Below, one piece after another: positions 6,530-13,761 of a stretch of 13,761 bases of DNA. This stretch comes from Syntrophomonadaceae bacterium (lineage in GTDB: Bacteria; Bacillota; Syntrophomonadia; Syntrophomonadales; Syntrophomonadaceae): contig DUSB01000142.1 of assembly GCA_012840625.1 (NCBI GenBank), positions 1 to 13,761 on the forward strand, in the 5' to 3' direction. The translations under genes and the position numbers were made by a program. A model generated the notes under the pieces. It was not told the origin of the DNA. It ran no database searches and was given only the letters and a program-made list of their open reading frames with translations. Within the stretch, counting starts at the first letter, position 1, and each line of letters opens with the position of its first letter.

Positions 6530-6828
6530 GGATATACACTCGACGGGTGTCAGATCCGTTTCCCCATTTAAATGATATAGCAACAATAGAAAGGAATGGC
6601 TGCATATAGGACTTCAAAGGTCTGTATACTCTCTTACATCAGTTCCTGGTATGCCAAATTTTTGCCAGCCGGGAAGGAAAAACGCTAATGTTCATCTTTT
6701 CCAAAACCGTTCTAAATATGGCAGGAGATTTCAGGATATATGTCGAATAAAAACTCTCGGCTCTCTGAAATAGAAATTGACTAGGATAGATTTCGGATAG
6801 CTTATATATAAGGGAGGTAGAAAAAGAA
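6530..6828. other. Non-coding gap: end of pilus operon and leader of the BMP transporter operon
   Basis: 299 bases without a credible gene. Just after pilM is a short imperfect hairpin (6536-6550, ACACTC-GAC-GGGTGT, six pairs including one T-G). It has no T-run after it, so it is not a convincing terminator. A second inverted pair, GGAAAA/TTTTCC (6676-6681 and 6697-6702), has a 15-base loop. At 6722-6739 two CAGGA[GT]AT units are spaced 10 bases apart, followed by the Spo0A-box heptamer at 6741-6747. TTGACT at 6777-6782 resembles a -35 box. The only A/T-rich candidate -10 (around 6802-6808) is spaced too far and would start transcripts inside the ribosome binding site, so I cannot place the promoter. 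GGGAGGT at 6812-6818 serves the next gene. No riboswitch fold was recognised. Confidence 0.6.
6741..6747 (+). promoter_or_regulatory. Putative Spo0A box (TGTCGAA)
   Basis: A seven-of-seven match to the core 0A-box heptamer TGTCGAA, 81 bases before the start of the BMP binding-protein gene. It is the only exact match I noticed on either strand, and it falls in the only long gap. A heptamer can occur by chance in a window this size, so its position is the main support. If real, it would place the importer under the sporulation regulator Spo0A, as target or repressed gene depending on where the promoter lies. Confidence 0.4.
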
Positions 6829-7947
6829 ATGAGGACAAGGAAATTTGGTATTTTAATGCTAGTTTTAGCCTTGTTAGTGGTCTTTACTGCTGGCTGTGGT
6901 GGCCAGGAAGCTAAAGATGACCAGGATAAAGCAGCTGACAAAGACCAAAAAATCAAGGTAGGGTTCATTTACATTGGTGTTCCCGGGGATGCTGGATGGA
7001 CTTATTCTCATGATCAGGGTCGCCAGTATCTTATCAAAGAATTACCTGAAGTGGAAACAGTACAGCTGGAAAATGTACCCGAGGGTGCTGATGCCCAGCG
7101 AAGCATTGAGCAATTGGTTCAGCAAGGATGTAACATAGTTGTGGCCAATAGTTTTGGTTATGGTGATGCTATACTAGAAGTAGCTCAGCGCTATCCAGAT
7201 GTAGTGTTTCTGCATTGTTCGGGTCTGGATACGGCTGAAAATGTATCCACCTATTTTGGACGCATTTATCAGGCCAGATACCTGAGCGGAATGGTAGCAG
7301 GGGCCATGAGTACCAGTAATACTCTGGGGTATGTAGCCGCTTTTCCCATTCCGGAAGTGGTGCGCGGTATTAATGCTTTTACTCTCGGAGCTCAGGCGGT
7401 TAATCCTGATATCAAAGTAAAAGTAGTATGGACCAATACTTGGTTTGATCCGGCCAGAGAAAAAGAAGCAGCCAAGAGCTTATTAGAAGCAGGCTGTGAT
7501 GTTATTGCCCAGCATCAGGATACCCCCTCTCCCCAGCAGGCTGCTGAGGAGGCCGGGAAATATGCCATTGGTTATAATACCGATATGAGCAAATTCGCTC
7601 CCAATGCTAACCTGACTTCACCGGTTTGGAATTGGGGACCTTATTATGTAAGAGTAGTCAAAGCAGTTATGAATGGAACCTGGAAGAGTGAGGCTTACTG
7701 GGGTGGTCTGGAAGATGGCATTGTAGGTCTGGCTCCAATCAGCAATAAAGTACCGGATGAAATTAAGCAGCAGGTAGAAAAAAAGAAAAAACAGATGATC
7801 AATAAGGAATGGGATGTATTTACGGGGCCCATCAGGGCTCAGGATGGCACCTTGAAAGTTCCTGAAGGCAAACGATTAACAGATGCACAGATGCTAAGTA
7901 TGGATTGGTTTGTAGCTGGTGTTGAGGGCAGTATCAGCAAAGAGTAA
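6829..7947 (+). CDS. BMP-family ABC transporter substrate-binding lipoprotein (nucleoside/purine type, YufN/PnrA-like)
   Basis: 372 residues. A lipoprotein signal peptide (basic start, hydrophobic core to residue 19, lipobox TAGC with Cys23) is followed by a charged linker and a periplasmic-binding-protein type 1 domain. It starts KVGFIYIGVPGDAGWTYSHD (about residues 43-62) and contains the family's typical segments IVVANSFGYGDAI, GRIYQARYLSGMVAG and AGCDVIAQHQDTPSP. This places it in the BMP/Med family (Bmp, PnrA, YufN). Characterised members bind purine nucleosides, so a nucleoside or related base is the likely ligand; the exact substrate cannot be read from sequence. The protein would be tethered to the outer face of the membrane and deliver ligand to the two permeases encoded downstream. 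GGGAGGT (6812-6818) lies 10 bases before the ATG. The Lys-rich stretch VEKKKKQMINKE near residue 313 is notable but not disruptive. Confidence 0.9.
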   Translation: MRTRKFGILMLVLALLVVFTAGCGGQEAKDDQDKAADKDQKIKVGFIYIGVPGDAGWTYSHDQGRQYLIKELPEVETVQLENVPEGADAQRSIEQLVQQGCNIVVANSFGYGDAILEVAQRYPDVVFLHCSGLDTAENVSTYFGRIYQARYLSGMVAGAMSTSNTLGYVAAFPIPEVVRGINAFTLGAQAVNPDIKVKVVWTNTWFDPAREKEAAKSLLEAGCDVIAQHQDTPSPQQAAEEAGKYAIGYNTDMSKFAPNANLTSPVWNWGPYYVRVVKAVMNGTWKSEAYWGGLEDGIVGLAPISNKVPDEIKQQVEKKKKQMINKEWDVFTGPIRAQDGTLKVPEGKRLTDAQMLSMDWFVAGVEGSISKE

Positions 7948-7969
7948 GGGGTAGTGATTCCGAATTATA

Positions 7970-7994
7970 AAAAGGCGGCTTCACGCCGCCTTTT
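7970..7994 (+). terminator. Intrinsic terminator/attenuator hairpin between binding-protein and ATPase genes
   Basis: Perfect inverted repeat: AAAAGGCGGC, loop TTCAC, GCCGCCTTTT. The six G/C pairs followed by four T residues are the classical Rho-independent form. The stop codon of the binding-protein gene is 22 bases upstream and the ribosome binding site of the ATPase gene only 5 bases downstream. With no promoter evident after it, partial read-through is the simplest explanation, giving more binding protein than cassette. Confidence 0.8.
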
Positions 7995-7999
7995 ACGTT

Positions 8000-8005
8000 G
8001 GAGGG
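8000..8005 (+). promoter_or_regulatory. Ribosome binding site that sets the start of the ABC ATPase
   Basis: GGAGGG lies 7 bases before a TTG at 8013. The frame is open from a TTG at 7998, but that codon overlaps the edge of this site and is preceded only by the terminator hairpin, so 8013 is preferred. Confidence 0.7.
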
Positions 8006-8012
8006 ACAGGGC

Positions 8013-9557
8013 TTGAAGCGGATTCCATTAGTAAAGATGGTTCATATCAACAAAGCTTTCCCCGGTGTAAAAGCGAATCAGGATATCAATTTTCGTGTCT
8101 ATCCCGGGGAAATCCATGCCTTACTGGGTGAAAATGGAGCAGGAAAATCAACTTTAATGAGTATTTTGGCAGGCCTGTACCAGCCAGATAGTGGCTTTAT
8201 TGAAGTCAAAGACAAAGCTGTTCGTTTTCACTCGCCGCGTTCAGCGCTGAGCCAGGGAATTGGTATGGTATATCAACATTTCAGGTTAATACCCAATTTT
8301 ACCGTAGCGGAAAACATTGTTCTGGGAGCGCCGGATGCAGCTTTTTTGCTTCATAAACAGGACATTGAGCAGGAGATCAGTGCTTTATCCGATCAATTTG
8401 GACTGGAAGTGGATCCAGCTGCCATTGTAGGCCAGCTCTCACTGGGGGAACAGCAGCGCGTGGAAATCATCAAGATGCTGTATCGTGGCTGTGAAGTTCT
8501 GATTATGGATGAACCGACTACTGTTTTAACTCCCCGGGAAGTGAAGGAATTATTTAAAATTATGCGCCGTATGTCAGATCAGGGTAAGGCTATCATTCTT
8601 ATTACCCATAAGCTGCATGAAGTGATGGAAATTGCAGATTATGTTACCGTTTTACGACGGGGAAAGGTGGTAGGAGAGGATCGTATTGAAAATCTAAATG
8701 AAAAAACACTGACCAATATGATGGTAGCGCATGAAATTGAATACAGCCAGGTAGATAGAGCCAAACCGTCCGGGAAGCTGGTTCTAAAGCTGCAGGATGT
8801 GCAGGTTCCGGGAGATCAGGACTATATGGCAGTACGCAATGTCAACCTTGCTTTGCATGCCGGTGAGATTGTTGCTATTGCTGGTGTAGCTGGTAATGGA
8901 CAAAAGGAATTGGTGGAAACTATAGCTGGCCTTCGTTTTCCAAGCCGGGGGACGATCAGCCTGGATGGAGAGGAAATACAAACCCTTCCCGTAAAAGAAC
9001 GGCTGCGCCGGGGCATATGCATGATCCCCGAAGATCGTATAGGCATGGGATTGGTTCCCAATTTATCTGTTATGGATAATGCCATTTTGCGCAACTATAA
9101 TCATGAAACCATGAACAGTGGCTTCTTGCTTAATTATAAAAAGATCAGTACATATACATGGAAATTGGTGCAGGATTATAACATATACCTTTCCAGCATC
9201 CATCATCCCGTCAATTATCTTTCCGGGGGTAATTTACAAAAGCTTTTGCTGGCCCGTGAAATTGATCAAAATCCCCGGGTGTTGATTGCCTCTTATCCTG
9301 TAAGAGGGTTGGATGTAATGGCGGCCGAATCTGTCTATCAAATATTGCTGCAGGAACGAGAAAAAGGAACCGCTATCCTGCTGGTGCTCGAAGATCTGGA
9401 TGATATTTTCCGTATTGCCGATCGTGTGGCCATCATGTATGAGGGACAGATTGAAGAGGTCTTGGAGGTAAACCAGACAGATATTGATGAAATTGGAGCT
9501 TTAATGCTGGGAGCTGATAAAATAGGAGTGCGTTATGTTGAGACCCAAGCTAATTAA
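8013..9557 (+). CDS. Nucleoside/sugar-type ABC transporter double-cassette ATPase (YufO-like)
   Basis: 514 residues from the TTG at 8013, the usual length for fused two-cassette importers of the CUT2/BMP type. Cassette 1 is complete: Walker A GENGAGKS (39-46), Q-loop Gln88, signature LSLGE (142-146), Walker B LIMDEP with Glu167, and switch His199. Cassette 2 is degenerate as normal for this family: Walker A GVAGNGQK (291-298), signature LSGGN (403-407), Walker B VLIASYPVRGLD with no catalytic Glu, and VLEDLDD where the switch His should be. One productive and one structural site are therefore expected. It would power the two downstream permeases on the cytoplasmic side. The end overlaps the next gene by 23 bases. 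Translation and transcription depend on read-through of the hairpin before it. Confidence 0.93.
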   Translation: MKRIPLVKMVHINKAFPGVKANQDINFRVYPGEIHALLGENGAGKSTLMSILAGLYQPDSGFIEVKDKAVRFHSPRSALSQGIGMVYQHFRLIPNFTVAENIVLGAPDAAFLLHKQDIEQEISALSDQFGLEVDPAAIVGQLSLGEQQRVEIIKMLYRGCEVLIMDEPTTVLTPREVKELFKIMRRMSDQGKAIILITHKLHEVMEIADYVTVLRRGKVVGEDRIENLNEKTLTNMMVAHEIEYSQVDRAKPSGKLVLKLQDVQVPGDQDYMAVRNVNLALHAGEIVAIAGVAGNGQKELVETIAGLRFPSRGTISLDGEEIQTLPVKERLRRGICMIPEDRIGMGLVPNLSVMDNAILRNYNHETMNSGFLLNYKKISTYTWKLVQDYNIYLSSIHHPVNYLSGGNLQKLLLAREIDQNPRVLIASYPVRGLDVMAAESVYQILLQEREKGTAILLVLEDLDDIFRIADRVAIMYEGQIEEVLEVNQTDIDEIGALMLGADKIGVRYVETQAN

Positions 9558-10602
9558 ACGCGAAAGCGAGTCATTACTTGCCCGGATAGCGGTACCCATT
9601 TTATCTATTATTCTGGCTTTTGTCTGCGGATGGATTTTTCTCTATTTTTCTGGTTTTGATCCCGGAGAAAGCTATTTACGAATGTACCAGGGGGCTTTTG
9701 GCAGCCGTTATGCCATTTCCGAAACACTGGTTAAAGCCATACCACTGGCTTTATGCGGGCTGGGGGTTTCGCTGGCTTTCCGTATGAAACTGTGGAATAT
9801 TGGTGCTGAAGGGCAGTTTCATATGGGTGCCCTGGCTGCCTCTGGAGTAGCCTTATCAATGGGTGACCTTTCGGCATGGATGCTTTTGCCTCTTATGTTT
9901 TTAGCCGGCTTTGCCGCCGGCGGGATATGGGGCGCCATCCCCGGGGCTTTAAGGGCCTACTGGGACGTCAATGAGACTATTACCAGCCTCATGTTAAACT
10001 ATGTAGCCATACTCTGGGTTGATTTTCTGGTTTTTGGTCCCTGGAAAGATCCCTCCAGTATGGGTTTTCCCTTGACGCCACGTTTTTCAGTCAATGGGTA
10101 TTTGCCGACACTGGGGACCTCCAGGGTACATATAGGGCTTATTTTAGCGCTCATCATTGCCATTGTTGTTTATATAGTGCTGCAGTATACTCGCTGGGGC
10201 TATGAAGTCAGGGTGGTAGGGGAAAGTAAAGTAGCAGCCCGCTATGCTGGCATGAATGTAGCACGGCATATCCTGCTGGTGATGTTGATTAGCGGAGGCA
10301 TTGCTGGTTTAGCAGGAATGATTGAAGTATCAGGCATTACCCACCGACTGCAGCAGGGAATTTCGCCGGGTTATGGTTATACTGCCATCATTGTCGCCTG
10401 GCTGGCCCGGTTAAATCCTTTTACTATCCTGCTGGTGGCCTTTTTGTTTGGTGCGCTGCTGGTGGGAGGATTTAGCGTGCAGACTTTTGGTATTTCTTTT
10501 TCCATTGTGTTGGTTTTGCAGGGCGCGGTATTATTTTTCCTGCTGGGCGGAGAAATATTTTTAAAAAACCGTCTGGTATGGGTTCGAGAGGAGGTACGCT
10601 AG
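9535..10602 (+). CDS. BMP-type ABC transporter permease 1 (YufP-like, BPD_transp_2 family)
   Basis: 355 residues, very hydrophobic, with about eight to ten membrane segments. The family motif LWNIGAEGQFHMGALAA (87-102) and the following VNETITSLMLNYVA (145-158) are the standard markers of the larger permease in YufNOPQ-type systems. The EVRVVGESKVAARYAGM segment is the cytoplasmic coupling region that contacts the ATPase. A cytoplasmic basic start (MLRPKLIKR) precedes the first helix at about residue 16. AGGAG (9524-9528) lies 6 bases before the ATG, which overlaps the ATPase gene by 23 bases, so the two are likely coupled. It would form the translocation pore together with the permease encoded next. 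The substrate is inferred from the binding protein, not from this gene. Confidence 0.92.
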   Translation: MLRPKLIKRESESLLARIAVPILSIILAFVCGWIFLYFSGFDPGESYLRMYQGAFGSRYAISETLVKAIPLALCGLGVSLAFRMKLWNIGAEGQFHMGALAASGVALSMGDLSAWMLLPLMFLAGFAAGGIWGAIPGALRAYWDVNETITSLMLNYVAILWVDFLVFGPWKDPSSMGFPLTPRFSVNGYLPTLGTSRVHIGLILALIIAIVVYIVLQYTRWGYEVRVVGESKVAARYAGMNVARHILLVMLISGGIAGLAGMIEVSGITHRLQQGISPGYGYTAIIVAWLARLNPFTILLVAFLFGALLVGGFSVQTFGISFSIVLVLQGAVLFFLLGGEIFLKNRLVWVREEVR

Positions 10603-11532
10603 GTGGGATCATCAGCTGTTATTGCTTTGCTGGCAGCAGCAATCGTAGCCGGTACATCGATCTTATATGCTGCCTTAGGTGAGCTGATAACCGAGCGTTC
10701 TGGTATTCTGAACCTGGGGGTTGAAGGTATGATGCTGGTGGGAGCTGTACTGGGCTTTATTTTTACCAGCAACACTGGTAATCACTGGTATGGGCTGCTG
10801 GCAGCCATGGTGGGTGGAGCTTTAATGGCTCTCATTCATGCTTTTATCTCCATTACCCTGCGGGGAAATCAGGTGGTCAGCGGCCTAGCTTTGACTATGT
10901 TTGGTACCGGTATCAGCGGTTTTTTAGGTAAGAGTTATCAGGGTATGCCGATCGTTGATCCTTTTCGACCTGTTGTCATCCCTTTTCTGGGAGACATTCC
11001 GGTATTAGGTCCTATATTTTTTCGTCATGATGTTCTGGTTTACATCAGCCTTCTGCTGGCTTTTGTGCTCTGGTATATCTTATTTCGAACCCACTGGGGC
11101 TTAAGTATTCGAGCGGTAGGTGAGAATCCAGCTGCCGCTGATGCAGTAGGAATTAATGTAAGCCGCGTACGATACCTTTGTACTATACTGGGGGGCATAT
11201 TAGCCGGTCTGGGCGGGGCTTATATATCTCTGGCCTATGCACCCTCCTGGCAGGAGAATATGACAGCGGGGAGAGGATGGATTGCCGTGGCTCTGGTTAT
11301 TTTTGCTCTGTGGAATCCGCTGCGGGGAATACTGGGATCATACCTGTTCGGCGGTATCGAAGCATTAACGTTCCGTTTACAAACGGCAGGGATTAGCATT
11401 TCTTCTTTTTTCCTGGCTATGCTGCCTTATCTATTAACCATTCTGGTTTTAGTTCTGGTTACGATTCGTCTTCGCCAGGAGGCAGGAGCCCCTGCAGCAC
11501 TGGGGGTGGCCTATGATCGTGAGGAACGATGA
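10603..11532 (+). CDS. BMP-type ABC transporter permease 2 (YufQ-like, BPD_transp_2 family)
   Basis: 309 residues. Starts at a GTG directly after the stop of permease 1, with AGGAGGT at 10589-10595 seven bases upstream. The hallmark ITERSGILNLGVEGMMLVGA (residues 29-48) and LRGNQVVSGLAL (86-97) identify the smaller permease of nucleoside/BMP importers. The coupling segment SIRAVGENPAAADAVGI is present near residues 168-184. The last helix is followed by a short hydrophilic tail. It heterodimerises with permease 1. A 57-base gap to tldD contains no clear terminator or usable promoter, so the next genes may be in the same transcript. Confidence 0.92.
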   Translation: MGSSAVIALLAAAIVAGTSILYAALGELITERSGILNLGVEGMMLVGAVLGFIFTSNTGNHWYGLLAAMVGGALMALIHAFISITLRGNQVVSGLALTMFGTGISGFLGKSYQGMPIVDPFRPVVIPFLGDIPVLGPIFFRHDVLVYISLLLAFVLWYILFRTHWGLSIRAVGENPAAADAVGINVSRVRYLCTILGGILAGLGGAYISLAYAPSWQENMTAGRGWIAVALVIFALWNPLRGILGSYLFGGIEALTFRLQTAGISISSFFLAMLPYLLTILVLVLVTIRLRQEAGAPAALGVAYDREER

Positions 11533-11589
11533 CGCCGGATCTGTATCTGCAGATCTATCTGGAAATATAATGACGGATGGAGGCTTCCT

Positions 11590-12975
11590 ATGCTGGATAA
11601 AAAACTGCTAACGGATGTGCTGCAAGCAGCACTGAAACACGGCGGCGATTTTGCCGAAATCTACCTGGAAGAAAGGCTTTTAAATAATGTTCTGTGTGAA
11701 GAAAATCGAATAGAAAAGATAAATAGCGGTCGGGAACAGGGCGCGGGCATAAGGGTGATTAAAGATGAGTACACTGCCTATGTTTTTACCAATAATCTAA
11801 ATGAAAACAATTTAAAACAAGCAGCTATACTGGCCGGGAAAGCAGCGCAGCGTTCCAGTCGGCCGGTTACAGATTTTAATTTGCTGCAGAAGCAGGCAGA
11901 CTTTCAGATGCATTTTCAATATTGGCCCGAGCATCTGGAGCTGGATAAAAAAGTTGATCAGGTGCTGGCCGCCAATCAAGCTGCCCGGGATACCGATAAG
12001 GAAATACGTCAGGTCACAGCGGCAATTGGTGATGTGCATAAAAAGATTCAGATTGCCAACTCCCTGGGTGATTATATAGAGGATGAATGGGCCCGTATCC
12101 GCCTGCTGGTGCAGGCTATTGCAGCGCGGGATGGTCGGATTCAAACCGGCTATGAAGTTGCCGGTGGAGTAACGGGTTATGAATTTTTAAACCAGGTTTC
12201 CTTTACCCAGATGGCTGAACAAGCTGCCAGCCGAGCTGTAAATATGCTTTCGGCCCGGCCTGCTCCCGTGGGCAGGATGCCAGTGGTTATGCATGCTGAG
12301 GCTGGAGGGACCATGGTTCACGAAGCCTGCGGTCATGGACTGGAAGCCGATTTGGTACAAAAAGGATTGTCCGTTTACCAGAACAAACTGGGTCAAAAAG
12401 TAGCCGCTGATGGGGTATCTGTTATTGATGATGCAACGCTGCTCAGTCGTAATGGCAGCTACCATTTTGATGATGAGGGTTGTCCCGCTCAGCGTACCGT
12501 ATTAATCGAAAATGGTATATTAAAAGCATACATGAATGATAGGATGACGGCTATGAAGCAGGGGAGCAGCCCAACAGGTAATGGTCGTCGTGAATCCTAT
12601 CAGTATCGACCTGTTCCACGTATGAGTAACACCTATATTGCCCCCGGACAGGATGACCCCGAGGATATCATTCGTGATACCCCCAGAGGTCTTCTGGTTA
12701 AACGCATGGGGGGAGGTCAGGTCAATACCACCAATGGCGATTTTGTTTTCGATGTTCAGGAAGGATATCTGATTGAAAATGGCAAAATAAGCAGTCCAGT
12801 TCGTGGAGCGACCTTGACCGGTAATGGTCCTCAGGTTTTGATGGATATTGATCGGATAGGAAATGATTTGGGTTTTGGCCTGGGGATGTGTGGAAAAGAT
12901 GGACAATCGGTTCCTGTTGGTGATGCTCAGCCCACCATAAGGATTAAATCCCTGACAGTGGGCGGCCTAGTATAG
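11590..12975 (+). CDS. tldD: Zinc metalloprotease TldD
   Basis: 461 residues, normal for TldD. The N-terminal half has the family's substrate-chamber domain (FAEIYLEERL, GAGIRVI). The catalytic motif HEACGH (His244, Glu245, His249) fits the HExxxH consensus for zinc binding and catalysis. Cys434 in GMCGKDGQ is the probable third metal ligand by comparison with the family. The C terminus (IRIKSLTVGG) is typical. In known systems TldD pairs with TldE/PmbA to form a protease that degrades unfolded peptides, helps mature microcin B17 and breaks down the antitoxin CcdA. Here the partner gene follows 40 bases later. GGAGG (11579-11583) lies 6 bases before the ATG. No peptide precursor is visible nearby, so a housekeeping peptide-degrading role is the default inference. 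Confidence 0.94.
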   Translation: MLDKKLLTDVLQAALKHGGDFAEIYLEERLLNNVLCEENRIEKINSGREQGAGIRVIKDEYTAYVFTNNLNENNLKQAAILAGKAAQRSSRPVTDFNLLQKQADFQMHFQYWPEHLELDKKVDQVLAANQAARDTDKEIRQVTAAIGDVHKKIQIANSLGDYIEDEWARIRLLVQAIAARDGRIQTGYEVAGGVTGYEFLNQVSFTQMAEQAASRAVNMLSARPAPVGRMPVVMHAEAGGTMVHEACGHGLEADLVQKGLSVYQNKLGQKVAADGVSVIDDATLLSRNGSYHFDDEGCPAQRTVLIENGILKAYMNDRMTAMKQGSSPTGNGRRESYQYRPVPRMSNTYIAPGQDDPEDIIRDTPRGLLVKRMGGGQVNTTNGDFVFDVQEGYLIENGKISSPVRGATLTGNGPQVLMDIDRIGNDLGFGLGMCGKDGQSVPVGDAQPTIRIKSLTVGGLV

Positions 12976-13015
12976 GAGCTATACGTGAAACAGATCATTA
13001 AAAGGAGGTAGTAGG

Positions 13016-13761
13016 GTGGAGGCTAAACTTATACAGGCTGGCGAAGCCGCTATTGATGAAGCCCGGCACCATAAGGTAGAGGCAGAAGCCTTTCTAATAA
13101 ACCGCAAAGAACTATCTTTGGAAGTAGCAGAGGAAAGACTGGAGAACTTGAAAAGATCTCAGGAAATGGGAATCGGAATTCGTGTCATTGCTGAAGGGCG
13201 TATGGGATTTGCCTATTCTTCCGATTTATCCAAACAGGCCATTCGCAGTACAGTGGAAGATGCCTTGCGGATTTCTCGTTTTACGGCTGTCGATTATCAC
13301 CATATTCTGCCAGGCAGACAGGAATATCAGGCTCCGGAGGCCTGCGATGCCAGAATTGCTGAGACGGCACTGGAGGATAAGGTTGATCTGGCCCTCACCC
13401 TGGAACGGATTGCACGGGGAGTAGACCAGCGTATTCCGATTGTAGAAAGGGCTGGCTATGAAGATGTTATTTTTTCCAACATAATTATGAATACCAATGG
13501 TCTAATGGCTTCTGCCAGCGCCAGTTTTTGTGGTCTTTTTATTTCCCTGGTTGCCCAGGAAGAGCAGGATGTACAGAGTGGATATGCTATGATGGTAAAG
13601 AAAAAATGGGCAGATTTGGATCCCGATCAGGTAGGGCGGGAGGCAGCTGAAGATGCCCTGCGCAGCCTGGGAGCTGTTCCCATTCCCTCGGAACGTTTAC
13701 CATGTATAATGGAACCGCGAGTGGTGGTTCGCTTTTTGGCATTAATTGCTCAAACCGTAGG
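13016..13761 (+). CDS. pmbA: TldE/PmbA, partner subunit of the TldD protease, 3' end missing
   Basis: An open frame of 248 full codons that runs off the right edge. It begins with GTG at 13016, preceded by AAAGGAGGT (13001-13009) at a spacing of 6 bases. The start reads MEAKLIQAGEAAIDEA, then EAFLINRKELSLEVAEERLENL and GIGIRVIAEGRMGFAYSSDL (in short pieces), the conserved N-terminal domain of the TldD/PmbA family. About 440-450 residues would be expected in full, so roughly half is seen. In the visible part there is no HExxxH motif, consistent with the non-catalytic TldE/PmbA subunit. The C-terminal domain would have to be inspected to be sure. The next in-frame start candidate lies inside conserved sequence, so the GTG is preferred. 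It is almost certainly co-transcribed with tldD, 40 bases upstream. Confidence 0.9.
   Translation, partial: MEAKLIQAGEAAIDEARHHKVEAEAFLINRKELSLEVAEERLENLKRSQEMGIGIRVIAEGRMGFAYSSDLSKQAIRSTVEDALRISRFTAVDYHHILPGRQEYQAPEACDARIAETALEDKVDLALTLERIARGVDQRIPIVERAGYEDVIFSNIIMNTNGLMASASASFCGLFISLVAQEEQDVQSGYAMMVKKKWADLDPDQVGREAAEDALRSLGAVPIPSERLPCIMEPRVVVRFLALIAQTV

Noticed and set aside
6536..6550. Hairpin after pilM as an operon terminator
   Set aside because: Only six pairs with one T-G and a three-base loop, and no T-run follows. It might still end transcription weakly, but I cannot support it.
6765..6780. CodY-like site around CTGAAATAG
   Set aside because: Too many mismatches to the AATTTTCnGAAAATT consensus (about seven).
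6700..6800. Purine riboswitch in the leader of the importer
   Set aside because: An ATATGG string is present, but the rest of the conserved core (the GTTTCTACC and CCGTAAA type segments) is missing.
6777..6808. Promoter TTGACT with TATATA before the BMP gene
   Set aside because: The spacing is about 19-20 bases and the start would fall within the ribosome binding site, leaving no usable leader.
6639..6968. Minus-strand open frame crossing the intergenic gap into the BMP gene
   Set aside because: It overlaps the signal-peptide region of the BMP gene on the opposite strand, with no family resemblance.
11538..11571. GATCTG/CAGATC inverted repeat (11538-11555) and TATAAT (11566-11571) before tldD
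   Set aside because: The -10-like hexamer has no matching -35 and would start transcripts at the ribosome binding site. The stem is short, with a 6-base loop and no T-run.
13182..13424. Short + strand open frame near the right end
   Set aside because: It is a shadow in another frame of the truncated pmbA gene, whose own frame starts at 13016 and runs off the edge.

Overview
The window looks like chromosome from a spore-forming, probably monoderm, member of the Firmicutes (Clostridia). A Syntrophomonas- or Peptococcaceae-like organism is my best guess, from gene content only. The reasons are strong AGGAGG-type ribosome binding sites before most genes, frequent TTG and GTG starts, tightly packed same-strand operons, a perfect Spo0A-box heptamer in the one long intergenic gap, and type IV pilus genes with no secretin (PilQ) or PilP gene in view. 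Every gene is on the + strand. No RNA gene, insertion sequence, CRISPR array or phage gene was seen.

Region 1 (1-6529) is the distal part of a type IV pilus / type II secretion-like assembly operon. It holds the 3' part of pilC (platform protein), a major-type pilin, pilD (prepilin peptidase), pilN and pilO (inner-membrane alignment proteins), three minor pilins that resemble in order GspI/PilV, GspJ/PilW and GspK/PilX, and finally pilM (actin-fold cytoplasmic partner of PilN). PilD would cleave and methylate the pilins, PilC would drive assembly together with ATPases presumably encoded upstream, PilM-PilN-PilO would form the cytoplasm-to-membrane scaffold, and the I/J/K-like trio would prime the fibre tip. 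Putting pilM last, after the I/J/K-like genes and apart from pilN/pilO, is the most unusual architectural feature. Many genes overlap by 4-16 bases, implying translational coupling.

Region 2 (6530-6828) is a 299-base non-coding gap holding the leader of the next operon, including a TGTCGAA Spo0A box next to two CAGGA repeats phased 10 bp apart.

Region 3 (6829-11532) is a complete ABC importer of the BMP/nucleoside type, like Bacillus subtilis YufNOPQ. It comprises a lipoprotein binding protein, a double-cassette ATPase and two different permeases. A near-perfect intrinsic terminator hairpin lies between the binding-protein gene and the ATPase gene, so the binding protein is probably made in excess. 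The probable substrate is a purine nucleoside or related compound, inferred from the family.

Region 4 (11590-13761, cut by the right edge) is a tldD-pmbA (tldE) pair. This is a heterodimeric zinc metalloprotease in which TldD carries the HExxxH site and PmbA/TldE lacks it.

I did not find a wholly undescribed system. The points most worth a second look are the pilM-last order with its T2SS-like I-J-K-(L) echo, the Asp-to-Ser change in PilM, the solenoid-like, ten-cysteine PilX/GspK-like protein, and the Spo0A box before the nucleoside importer.
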